This document shows, one piece after another, positions 16,776-24,907 of a DNA stretch of 64,000 bases. Numbering within the stretch: the stretch's first letter is position 1; each line of letters starts with the position of its first letter. The notes under the pieces were generated by a model. The model was not told where the DNA came from, did no database searches, and saw only the letters and a program-made list of their open reading frames with translations. Position numbers and translations under genes: made by a program. The stretch comes from Sphingomonas guangdongensis (lineage in GTDB: Bacteria; Pseudomonadota; Alphaproteobacteria; Sphingomonadales; Sphingomonadaceae): positions 558,001-622,000 of the forward strand of contig NZ_OBMI01000001.1 in assembly GCF_900199185.1 (NCBI RefSeq). Direction: 5' to 3'.

Positions 16776-18310
16776 TGCGACGGCGCTCTTTCCTAGCGGC
16801 GAGTGTGGGCGCGTTGGCGATGCCGATGCGCGCGCCGGCGATCGTCGCGCCCGATCGGCTTCGGCCACGGCTGCCACTGGGCGTTATGAGCGGCGATCCG
16901 CTTGGCGATCGTGCGATGCTGTGGAGCGCTGCCGATCAGCGGGCGCGGATGGTCGTCGAATGGTCGACCGACCCTTCGTTCCGCAATCGCGAGCGCCGGA
17001 CGGGATCGCTCGCGACGCCTGCGACGGGGCTGACCGCCCGTCTCGACCTGACCGGACTGCCGGCCGGGCGAGAAGTCTTCTACCGCGTCGCCTTTGCCGA
17101 TCCGGACGATTCACGGCGCGTCAGCGACTGGACGCCCGGCCGATTGCGGATGACGCATCAATCAGAGCGCTCGGTACGCTTCACCTTTGCCGGTGACGAG
17201 GCCGGTCAGGGCTTCGGCATCAATCCGGACCTGGGCGGCTATCGGCTGTACGAGGCGATGCGCCAGAAGCAACCCGACTTCTTCATCCATCAGGGCGATC
17301 AGATTTATGCCGACGGTCCGCTGAAGCCGGAGGTTGCGCTGGCGGGTGGCGGCGTGTGGCGCAACCTGGTCACGCCAGCCAAGGATCATGTGGCGGAGAC
17401 GCTCGAGGATTTCCGCGGTGCCTATGCCTACAACCTCCAGGACGCGCACAAGCGACGCTTTCTCGCCGAAGTGCCCATGCTGGTACAGTGGGACGACCAT
17501 GAGGTGCGCAACAACTGGTGGCCCGACAAGCCGCTGGCGGGGGCGACCCCGATGGCGACGCTCGCGGCCAATGCACGGCGGGCGCTCCTCGAATACAACC
17601 CGCTGCGCCCGATGCCCGGCGCGGCGGGCATCTACCGCAACTTTCGCCCGAGCCCGCTCATAGAAGTGTTCATGCTCGACGCGCGCAGCCGCCGCGGCGC
17701 GAACCTGCTCGCGGGCGGACCGGCGCGGCGCGACGGTGACATGTTCGGGCGCGAGCAGATCTCGTGGCTGGAAGGCGCATTGATGCGGTCGACCGCGACA
17801 TGGAAGGTGATCGCGTCGGACATCCCGCTGTCGCTGACGGTGCCCGATCTCAATCGCGACGTGGCGAAGGGGGGCATCGAGGGCCTGGCGGACGGCGCGG
17901 CCGGGCCGCCCGGCGGACGCGAGCCGGAACTTGCGCGCCTTCTCTCCTTCATGCGGCGGCACCGCATCCGCAACACGGTTTGGCTGAGCGCCGACGTCCA
18001 TTATGCCGCAGCGATCCGCTACGAGCCGGGCCGCGCCGCCTTTGCCGATTTCGATCCGTTCTGGGAATTCGTCGCCGGGCCGATCAACGCCGGTACCGGC
18101 ACCTCGGCCGGCAATCCGCTCGACCCGACCTTTGGCCCCGCGCTCGTCTATGACAGCATGCCCTCCGCACCGATCGACTCGAGCCCACGCGGCGGCAACC
18201 AGTTCTTCGGAATGGGGGAAGTCGATCCGGTGACGGGCGTGCTGACCATGTCGATCCACGACCTCAACGGGTCGGAGCGGTTCCGCATGCCGATCGAGCC
18301 CCAACGCTGA
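16775..18310 (+). CDS. phoD: PhoD-like alkaline phosphatase/phosphodiesterase
   Basis: Exported metallophosphatase of 511 residues. The N-terminus MRRRSFLAASVGALAMPM is a Tat-type signal, so the enzyme folds with its metals in the cytoplasm before export. The N-terminal Fn3-like PhoD domain comes first (RLPLGVMSGDPLGDRAMLWS). The catalytic domain shows FTFAGDEAGQGF, FFIHQGDQIYADGP, PMLVQWDDHEVRNNW and WLSADVHYAA, all metal-binding blocks. PhoD enzymes release phosphate from mono- and diesters using Fe3+ and Ca2+. It is translationally coupled to the upstream receptor. No Pho-box was identified. Confidence 0.92.
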   Translation: MRRRSFLAASVGALAMPMRAPAIVAPDRLRPRLPLGVMSGDPLGDRAMLWSAADQRARMVVEWSTDPSFRNRERRTGSLATPATGLTARLDLTGLPAGREVFYRVAFADPDDSRRVSDWTPGRLRMTHQSERSVRFTFAGDEAGQGFGINPDLGGYRLYEAMRQKQPDFFIHQGDQIYADGPLKPEVALAGGGVWRNLVTPAKDHVAETLEDFRGAYAYNLQDAHKRRFLAEVPMLVQWDDHEVRNNWWPDKPLAGATPMATLAANARRALLEYNPLRPMPGAAGIYRNFRPSPLIEVFMLDARSRRGANLLAGGPARRDGDMFGREQISWLEGALMRSTATWKVIASDIPLSLTVPDLNRDVAKGGIEGLADGAAGPPGGREPELARLLSFMRRHRIRNTVWLSADVHYAAAIRYEPGRAAFADFDPFWEFVAGPINAGTGTSAGNPLDPTFGPALVYDSMPSAPIDSSPRGGNQFFGMGEVDPVTGVLTMSIHDLNGSERFRMPIEPQR

Positions 18311-18319
18311 GGCACCCCG

Positions 18320-19246
18320 TCAATGCGCGCAGGTCGGTGGGAAGGCTTCCGAAAATCGGTCAAAGTGCAGGATCGACGTGTCAAGCTCGCCATGCAGCCA
18401 GTCGACGAACCGGCGCTGCAGCGTCGTGGCCGGACGGTCGGCGCGGTAGAGGCGGTACGCTTCGCCGATGCGGCGGCGTCGGGCGATCGGAACCAGCTGA
18501 TTGTCGCTCAACGCCTGCTCTGACAACAGCGGAACCGCCAGGGTCGCGCCAAGGCCGGTGGCGGCGGTCTCATAGGCTTTGCGAACGCTCGGCAGCTCGC
18601 GCACCGTCAGCGCAGGCGGGCGATAGCCGCCAAGCGCGAACCAACGTTCCCACAGCCCGGCCGGAGAACCGACGCCCAGCAACGACAATCGCGCAAGCGC
18701 CTCCTCCGGCATCGGCGTCTGTCGGCGCTCGATCGCGTTGGGGGACGCGACCGGCAGCGCATCCACCTCGAACAGGACGTCCGATCCGAGGCCTGAGATC
18801 TCACCCAGTCCGCCCCAGATAGCCAAGTCACTCTCGCCGGCCTTCAGCGCCGCCGGATCGCGAGACACCATGATCTCGATATCTACACCGCAGTGCAGGC
18901 GTGCAGCGGCAATCCGCGGATCGAGCCAGCAGGACGCCAGGCTATCCGACGCGGCAATCCGCAGCGCCGCGACGCCTTCCCCCGCGATCGTCCGACCGGC
19001 ATTGCGGATGGCACTGATCGCGGGCTCAATGAGATCGAGATAGCGCCGACCGGCCGCGTTCAGCGTCACCGACTGGCCGCAGCGATTGAACAGTTCGATA
19101 CCAAGCGATTGTTCGAGCCCGGCGATGCGCCGGCTCACCGCGGACGGACTGAGCGCCATCGACCGCGCGGCGGCCCGAAAGCTGCTCGTCCGCGCCGCGA
19201 CGACGAACATCTCGACCATCTCGAGCGGTGGGACCTTGCGCAGCAT
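18320..19246 (-). CDS. LysR-family transcriptional regulator
   Basis: 308 residues: an N-terminal winged helix-turn-helix (MVEMFVVAARTSSFRAAARS, then LSPSAVSRRIAGLEQSLG) with the sequence pattern of the GcvA/AmpR branch. A type 2 periplasmic-binding effector domain follows (LRIAASDSLASCWLDPRIAA onward). It runs convergently with phoD, 9 bp apart, so it is not the usual divergently placed regulator of its neighbour and its target is unknown. Upstream on the minus strand lies IS3 debris. Confidence 0.9.
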   Translation of the reverse strand: MLRKVPPLEMVEMFVVAARTSSFRAAARSMALSPSAVSRRIAGLEQSLGIELFNRCGQSVTLNAAGRRYLDLIEPAISAIRNAGRTIAGEGVAALRIAASDSLASCWLDPRIAAARLHCGVDIEIMVSRDPAALKAGESDLAIWGGLGEISGLGSDVLFEVDALPVASPNAIERRQTPMPEEALARLSLLGVGSPAGLWERWFALGGYRPPALTVRELPSVRKAYETAATGLGATLAVPLLSEQALSDNQLVPIARRRRIGEAYRLYRADRPATTLQRRFVDWLHGELDTSILHFDRFSEAFPPTCAH

Positions 19247-19304
19247 ATCGCGAACGTAGCCACACAGTGTCTCAAAACGGAGACATCGCTGCGGACAGAT
19301 GAAC

Positions 19305-19450
19305 CTACAGCTCCGTCATCACCACGCCCGCCTCGGCCTCTTTCGGGAGCCGATGATCTGCTCTTCCGAAAATTGCTTGCGCTTCGTTCCGTCCGTCCCC
19401 TGAGAAGGGCCGGTCTCTAGGTCCAGGTGGATGAAGAAGTCGGGGGCACG
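19305..19450. mobile_element. Solo end fragment of an IS3-family element
   Basis: About 145 bp matches, with many substitutions, the right end of the IS3 element at 39.0-39.18 kb. The start of orfA can be followed (the reverse of GCCTCGGCCT ... GATGATCTGCTCTTC), along with the terminal region ending near GAAGTCGGGGGCACG. The rest of the element is absent, so this is a scar of an older, related insertion. Confidence 0.6.
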
Positions 19451-19541
19451 CACAGGCTGTCTGCTGGTGCGGTTGACACCTTCGTACTATCAACTCGCGG
19501 AGCATGCATGATACTCGCTTAAGCGATCAAGAAGCCTTGGC

Positions 19542-20180
19542 TTAGGTGTCTGCCGCATGGGTTAGTTGCGCAATGGCTCGCCGGGTAAGTCGCGCGACGG
19601 TGACCGGCGAACATCGGCCATGCTCATAATCGCTCCACGCCCTTCCCAACTCAGCAAAGCCGATAATTCCTGCCGAACCAGCGATCCGGTGGGCCATGGT
19701 CATGTCTCCGTCATCGAGGGTCGGAAGCGCACTGATCAACGTGCTCTTAAGCCCCTCCACAAGGGTCTCTATCGCCTCCGATCCGAAATGACGTTGTAGT
19801 CGACCCAACTCGGGTGGCGCCGCTACTTCGTAGCTTAGTATAGCCGCGATAATAGTTGCACCTTCCTCATCTGTTCTGATGTGTGAATCAGCTCCATTTA
19901 CCGATGCGGCGAACTGTGTGGTCCGCCAAGTGCCGAATGCCAGCACGGGTAAACACGCAATATTTGTGGCTTCAGCGCGCAGTTTCGCCACTAAGCGATC
20001 GGTTACAAATTGTGTCCGATCAAGTATGCGCCATAACAATAAGGGCGGTCGCACCTCTATAAGCCGCAAGGTCGGTATGTCAGATAACCTACAATGATGA
20101 GGTTGCCAGCCAGCCTGCTCGAGCAACAAGCTGATCCGGAACGGTGCGTTCTCATCGACGACGACGATGCGCTTCAACAA
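19542..20180 (-). CDS. Histidine phosphotransfer (Hpt) protein with degenerate receiver domain
   Basis: 212 residues. The first 110 have a receiver-like outline (RIVVVDENAPFRISLLLEQAG), but the Asp box is not recognisable: where a D-x-P would be expected the sequence reads LLLWRILDRTQ, so phosphoryl acceptance there is doubtful. The C-terminal Hpt domain has AHRIAGSAGIIGFAELG, with the phosphorylatable His of the HxxxGSA motif. It is divergent from the regulator and hybrid kinase genes at 20.2-23.8 kb (47-bp gap), which suggests it shuttles phosphate from that kinase. Confidence 0.75.
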   Translation of the reverse strand: MLKRIVVVDENAPFRISLLLEQAGWQPHHCRLSDIPTLRLIEVRPPLLLWRILDRTQFVTDRLVAKLRAEATNIACLPVLAFGTWRTTQFAASVNGADSHIRTDEEGATIIAAILSYEVAAPPELGRLQRHFGSEAIETLVEGLKSTLISALPTLDDGDMTMAHRIAGSAGIIGFAELGRAWSDYEHGRCSPVTVARLTRRAIAQLTHAADT

Positions 20181-20227
20181 TACTATCCTAGGTTGTCAAC
20201 AAAGGCTCGAAATCTCACCAACAGGGT

Positions 20228-20950
20228 TTGCGGCGCGACGATCTATTGTGCAATGAGGATAGTGAGAAACTGATATCGATAATGGCTGAAAGAGGGGGGC
20301 GGATGCGATCGAGCAGTCGCGTCTTAGTGACGGATGATCATCCGCTGACCCGCGAGGGTCTCTCCCTTGCTGCTCGATCGGCAATCATTGGCGCCACGGT
20401 GGGAACAGCCGGAACGATTGCGGAAGCGGCTAGCTTGCTGAAGCTTTGGGGATCATGCCGCATGATCCTGCTCGACTTCTTGGTACCCGACGCGCGCGGG
20501 TATACCGGCTTCCTGACGTTGCAAAGCATCGTGCCACAGACGCCGATCGTCGTCATCTCTGCGCGCGAGGACCTCGCCGTTATAGAAGCCGCCCGGGCGC
20601 TCGGCGCTGCCGCCTTCCTGTTCAAGAGCCGACCGCTTGACGAGATTGCTGCGAACCTGCGCGAGGTTGATGCGGGACGCGTCATCTTTCCGGACAGCGC
20701 GGGGGTTAACACGACGGTTGCAGCAATCGGCAATCGAATATCCGACCTGTCGCCAGCCCAGCACGCTGTCCTGATGGCGCTGACGGACGGTCGCTCCAAC
20801 AAGCAGATCGGATTCGATCTCGACGTGACGGAGGCGACCGTCAAAGCGCACCTCACCGCCATCTTCCGGAAGCTGGGTGTTTCTAACCGCGCGCAAGCGC
20901 TGCTCGCCATGCGATCCGTGCTCAACAGCAGTTCCGAGGAGAGCGCATGA
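20228..20950 (+). CDS. NarL/FixJ-type response regulator
   Basis: 240 residues: a receiver domain (RVLVTDDHPLTREGLSLAA, acceptor Asp in MILLDFLVPD, Lys in AFLFKSRP) and a C-terminal LuxR-type HTH (LSPAQHAVLMALTDGRSNKQ, ATVKAHLTAIFRKLGVSNR). The true start may be an internal ATG (MRSSSRVLVTDD). It overlaps the next gene, the hybrid kinase, by 4 bp (ATGA), making kinase and regulator one transcript. A DNA target is not evident; the palindrome upstream of the DUF11 cluster is one candidate. Confidence 0.88.
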   Translation: MRRDDLLCNEDSEKLISIMAERGGRMRSSSRVLVTDDHPLTREGLSLAARSAIIGATVGTAGTIAEAASLLKLWGSCRMILLDFLVPDARGYTGFLTLQSIVPQTPIVVISAREDLAVIEAARALGAAAFLFKSRPLDEIAANLREVDAGRVIFPDSAGVNTTVAAIGNRISDLSPAQHAVLMALTDGRSNKQIGFDLDVTEATVKAHLTAIFRKLGVSNRAQALLAMRSVLNSSSEESA

Positions 20951-23451
20951 CGCAACGTGATCGACGGGCCGAACTGTCGGAGAGCGCGCCGTCGCTGCGG
21001 CGGTATCTCGGCATCGCCGCCCTCCTGCCGCTCGTGCTGGCCGCGGCGCTGTTCTTCATTCGACAAGAGGCATCGCGGTCCGAGGCGTTGAGGGTCCAGG
21101 CAGCCGCATCTTACGAACGTCGGCTTGAGCAAGTGCGCCTCTTATCACGGCTGAAGGATGCCGAAACCGCACAGCGCGGATACCTGCTGACGAGCGATCC
21201 GGCGTTTTTGGAACCGTTCGAGCCGGCCCGACGGGATGTTGCGGCATTGCTGAGGAGGCTCGACCGTCAAAGCCTGGCCGACGTGCCCGCCACCTACCGC
21301 GCAACAGTTCGCGCGCTTGTGACTGCGAAGTTCAAGGAACTCGACGAAACGATCGCTCTTGCCCGAGGAGGCCGAGCGGCGGCAGCCCAGGCGCGCGTGG
21401 CCGCCGGCATCGGCAAGGAGTTGATGGACCGGCTGCGCGTCGAGATTGGGCAGAGGATTGTTGACGAGCAGCGGCGATCCGTTAGCCGCACCGCCGCCTT
21501 CGAGGCCCAGCGAGCACGCGTGATCGAGATCGTCTGGACGCTGTTCGCCCTGCTCTCGCTGGTGCTGCTCGCCTTTCTTGTGTTCCTGTGGCGCGTGCGG
21601 GCGCAGCGCTATCGCGCAAATGTCGCTGCGTTCGAGTCGGCCGAGCGCAATGCGACGATCCTGAACAGCACCGTTGACGCGATCCTGATCCTCAATCCCA
21701 GCGGCACGGTCGAGATCATGAACGCCGCCGCGACGCACATGCTCGGCTATGCGAGCGATGAGCTAGAGCGACGCGACATCGCGACCATTCTCGACATCGC
21801 GCCCGGAGAGGGCAGCTTCCACAAGCGCGTCGGCCTACACGATGGGCAACTCGCGCAATCGTTCCTGCCCGACCGGCGCGTGATCCACCGAGACGGTCAT
21901 GACGTTGCGGTAGACGTCGCCATGGGCCTGATGAGCCTGCCCAGCGGCGATCATCTCGTCGTGTCACTGCGTGACATTTCCGAGCGCAAGCGCGTGGAGC
22001 GAGTCAAGGACGACCTGATGTCCACGGTCAGCCATGAGCTGCGCACGCCGCTCACGTCGATCGTCGGCGCGCTCGGGCTGCTTCGCTCAGGCTCCGCCGG
22101 CACCCTGCCGACCAGTGCCGGTCGTCTGGTGGAGATTGCCGAGAACAACTCGCGTCGACTGATCCGATTGATCAACGACATGCTCGATATCGACCGGATC
22201 GAAACGGGCACCCTTCGCATGCTGCGCGAGCCAATCGATCTGCGCCTGACGATCGAGCAGGCGGGTCTCGGCAGCCAGGGACTGGCCGGAACCCGCGCGA
22301 TCCGCGTCGCGAGCCATCTCCCCGATCAGCCCGTGATGGTGATGGGCGATGCCGATCGACTGCTTCAGGTGATGACGAACCTGATGTCCAACGCGATCAG
22401 GGCTGCCCCGCCGGGATCGAAGGTCGACTTGTTCGTTGAAAACGACGACCGCGACTGCGCGGTTGTCACCGTCGCGGACCGTGGGCCGGGCGTTCCTGCC
22501 GGGTTCCGCGACCGCATCTTCGGCCGGTTCGAACGGGCCGAGCAGAGCGACGGGACGGTCGGAACAGGTCTGGGTCTGGCGATTTCGCGGGAGATCGTGA
22601 CTCGGCACGACGGAAGGATCTGGTTTGAGGATCGCCCCGGCGGCGGCACCTGCTTCCGCTTCACCATACCGCTCACCGGCAACATCGCGGCCGCCGACCA
22701 AGCGGCGCCCTGCATCCTGGTCTGCTCGAACGATGAAGTGCTGACCGAGAGTCTCTGCGCACTGGTTATCGAGGAAGGCTGCGTGTTCGAGGTCGCGACC
22801 AACGCCGAAGATGCACGGGCGTGCCTTGCGCACCGGCATTATGCCGCACTGATCGTCGACTTCAAATTGCCGCCGAGGGGCGGTCTTTCGTTCGCCCGCA
22901 CGGTACGCGAGGCACGGACCGCGGCAGGTACATCGGTCATGGTCGTGACAACCGACACACTGCCGGACGGTGATGGTCCTTCGCCGCTTGATGTCGTGGA
23001 TTGGATCAACAAGCCGGCCGAGACGGAACGGCTGGCTGAAGCCTTGCGCGCGGCCTTGTCGCGAACGCGCCCGAGACGCCCCGTCGTCCTGCACCTGGAC
23101 GACGACCGCGACCTGCTGAAGATCGTGTCGGCGGCGCTCGAGCCGGAGGCTCAGATCGTCACGGCCACTGACCTTCCGTCCGCCCGCGCCCTGCTCCACG
23201 ATGTCAGACCCGACGCGGTGATCCTCGACCTGCATTTGGAAGGCGCGGATGGGAGAGACTTGATCCCCTTCCTCGTCGACGAGGACGGACTGGCGATCCC
23301 GACGGTGATCTTCTCCGCGCAGGACGTGACGGAGGAGACAGCGGCTCAGGTCGACGCCGTACTGGTAAAGGCACGGGGATCGATACCCGACCTTAAGGCC
23401 ACGCTGAGGCGCATTCTCCGGCCGCGCCTGGAAGAGGAACCGGCTGCATGA
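20947..23451 (+). CDS. CHASE3-PAS hybrid sensor histidine kinase with two receiver domains
   Basis: 834 residues. A membrane helix (YLGIAALLPLVLAAALFF) is followed by a periplasmic CHASE3 domain of about 45-185 (RLKDAETAQRGYLLTSDPAF). A second helix (WTLFALLSLVLLAFLVFLW) leads to a PAS domain of about 230-345 and a HisKA domain with H363 in VSHELRTPLTS. The HATPase_c domain has NLMSNAIRAA, DRGPGVP and GTGLGLAIS. Two C-terminal receivers follow: one with LIVDFKLPPRGG, whose acidic pocket is partly degenerate, and one with LHLDDDRDL and VILDLHLEG, complete. The gene overlaps both neighbours by 4 bp. With the Hpt protein it forms a multistep phosphorelay. Confidence 0.9.
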   Translation: MTQRDRRAELSESAPSLRRYLGIAALLPLVLAAALFFIRQEASRSEALRVQAAASYERRLEQVRLLSRLKDAETAQRGYLLTSDPAFLEPFEPARRDVAALLRRLDRQSLADVPATYRATVRALVTAKFKELDETIALARGGRAAAAQARVAAGIGKELMDRLRVEIGQRIVDEQRRSVSRTAAFEAQRARVIEIVWTLFALLSLVLLAFLVFLWRVRAQRYRANVAAFESAERNATILNSTVDAILILNPSGTVEIMNAAATHMLGYASDELERRDIATILDIAPGEGSFHKRVGLHDGQLAQSFLPDRRVIHRDGHDVAVDVAMGLMSLPSGDHLVVSLRDISERKRVERVKDDLMSTVSHELRTPLTSIVGALGLLRSGSAGTLPTSAGRLVEIAENNSRRLIRLINDMLDIDRIETGTLRMLREPIDLRLTIEQAGLGSQGLAGTRAIRVASHLPDQPVMVMGDADRLLQVMTNLMSNAIRAAPPGSKVDLFVENDDRDCAVVTVADRGPGVPAGFRDRIFGRFERAEQSDGTVGTGLGLAISREIVTRHDGRIWFEDRPGGGTCFRFTIPLTGNIAAADQAAPCILVCSNDEVLTESLCALVIEEGCVFEVATNAEDARACLAHRHYAALIVDFKLPPRGGLSFARTVREARTAAGTSVMVVTTDTLPDGDGPSPLDVVDWINKPAETERLAEALRAALSRTRPRRPVVLHLDDDRDLLKIVSAALEPEAQIVTATDLPSARALLHDVRPDAVILDLHLEGADGRDLIPFLVDEDGLAIPTVIFSAQDVTEETAAQVDAVLVKARGSIPDLKATLRRILRPRLEEEPAA

Positions 23452-23846
23452 GCCTGCTGAAGATCATCTACATCGACGATGACGCCGACATCCGCACCAT
23501 CGTCGGCATGTCACTGTCGCTGGATCCGTCGATCAACGTCCGGATCGCAGCATCCGGTCAGGAGGGGCTGGATCTGCTGGTGGGCGGGTACCGACCCGAT
23601 GTCGTCATCCTAGACGTTATGATGCCGGGGATGTCCGGGCCGCAGGTGCTCGATGCCATGCGCTCCAACCCGGCGCATACCGGCATTCCAGTGATCTTCA
23701 TGACGGCCAAGGGGCGTGCGATGGACATGGAGTTCTATCGCGAGCAGGGCGCGATCGGGGTTATCCTGAAGCCGTTCGATCCCCTGGAACTCGCGCGTGA
23801 CGTGCGAGCGCTGCTCGCCGGCAATCCGCCAACAAAACCTGTCTGA
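23448..23846 (+). CDS. CheY-like single-domain response regulator
   Basis: 132 residues with only a receiver domain: acidic pocket YIDDDADIR, acceptor Asp in VVILDVMMPGMSG, Thr in VIFMTAKG and Lys in VILKPFDP. There is no output domain, so it works by protein contact or as a phosphate sink in the relay started by the hybrid kinase. Its start overlaps that kinase's stop (ATGA). A weak hairpin (GCCCTCGCCGAGGGC, 23876-23890) follows and may end the operon. Confidence 0.88.
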   Translation: MSLLKIIYIDDDADIRTIVGMSLSLDPSINVRIAASGQEGLDLLVGGYRPDVVILDVMMPGMSGPQVLDAMRSNPAHTGIPVIFMTAKGRAMDMEFYREQGAIGVILKPFDPLELARDVRALLAGNPPTKPV

Positions 23847-23948
23847 ACACTAGACTTCCGTCGTAGTTTGCCTCCGCCCTCGCCGAGGGCATGATGTCGT
23901 TAAGCCTGATACGCTCCACTGCCACCTGTATCGAGAGGACAGGCAGCA

Positions 23949-24338
23949 GTGATCGCGAACCTTCAGCACGACCATGATCGACTTCGCGCGCTGGCGGCGG
24001 ACCTTGACGTCTATTTGGTCCAGCCGACGCCTCCGTCCGGACCGGAGTTCGCCCAATTGCGCTGGCAGCTGGTTCGCGAACTCTCCATGCACCTGGCAGC
24101 CGAGCGCTCCGCGCTCCAGGCGTGGCAGCGCAGCGCCGGCTCGGCGGCCAGTCACATCGACCTTAGCCTGGACGCAGCCTTCACCGAGCATGTAGCGAAG
24201 TGGAGCGGCGTGTCGCTCATTCAATCTTGGCACTGCTATCGCTCTTCGGCACGGGCGCTGCTGTCCCGCTTGCGCACACGGATGGACCGCGAGGAGCGGC
24301 TGATGTTTCCGGCACTGAACCGGGCCGGTCACGCCTGA
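23949..24338 (+). CDS. Hemerythrin-like HHE domain protein
   Basis: 129 residues, all helical. It carries the iron-ligand pattern of the hemerythrin/HHE fold: LQHDHDRLRAL near the N-terminus, a mid-protein His (ELSMHLAAERSAL), EHVAKW, and REERLMFPAL near the end. Such proteins bind oxygen, nitric oxide or iron at a di-iron site. It starts 100 bp after the CheY-like gene in the same direction and may be read through from that operon. Ligand assignment is by position only, so di-iron binding is an inference. Confidence 0.6.
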   Translation: MIANLQHDHDRLRALAADLDVYLVQPTPPSGPEFAQLRWQLVRELSMHLAAERSALQAWQRSAGSAASHIDLSLDAAFTEHVAKWSGVSLIQSWHCYRSSARALLSRLRTRMDREERLMFPALNRAGHA

Positions 24339-24382
24339 TCGCCTGCGTGCGGCTCCACCGCAACGCACCAAACAACAGAAGC

Positions 24383-24907
24383 TTACCGGATCCGCGCGCG
24401 ATAGCGTAGCTGGAACGACGTCGCGGCCGTGAAGTTGCCGGTCAGCTTGATGCGGATCGCACGCACCGCCGGATCATAACCCGCCGCGTTCGCAACCGGC
24501 TGATAGGTCCAATTGGTGCCGTTGGTGGAGAACTCCAGACCATCGGTCGTCGGCGCTGCCGTCGAATAGTTGTAGCTTAATCCACTCGGCAGCAGCCCCG
24601 TGCCGAGCAGACTTCCGTCGGCGAACTCGACCGGCCCCTTGCCGGCGGTAGCCAGATCGGCCACCCGCAGTTCGACGTTGACGGGCAGGTTCTCCACCAG
24701 CAGCAAATCCTTCACCGGCACCAGTACATTCGCCGCCGGATTGGTCGCACGCGACTTGTACTCCACCACCGCACCGGGAAGCGAGCGCGGCACCACGGAG
24801 CCGAGCGGGTCGGAGATCACGGTAACGCTCTTGGTCACGGTGAGCGGATCGGCCGCGGCCGGCGTTGCGGCGAGCAGCATCGCAGCGAGAAGTGGCACCC
24901 GGCGCAT
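24383..24907 (-). CDS. Exported protein at the end of the DUF11 cluster
   Basis: 174 residues with a clean signal peptide (MRRVPLLAAMLLAATPAAA) and then beta-rich sequence beginning LTVTKSVTVISDPLGSVVPR, the opening of a DUF11-like domain (conserved K, P-G and VEYKSRATNPAANVLV). It ends in FQLRYRARIR. The ATG overlaps the stop of the 1646-residue gene (TGATG at 24905-24909), so it is made in step with it. A bulged hairpin at about 24347-24370 may terminate the unit. Function unknown; a small surface or periplasmic partner is likely. Confidence 0.75.
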   Translation of the reverse strand: MRRVPLLAAMLLAATPAAADPLTVTKSVTVISDPLGSVVPRSLPGAVVEYKSRATNPAANVLVPVKDLLLVENLPVNVELRVADLATAGKGPVEFADGSLLGTGLLPSGLSYNYSTAAPTTDGLEFSTNGTNWTYQPVANAAGYDPAVRAIRIKLTGNFTAATSFQLRYRARIR

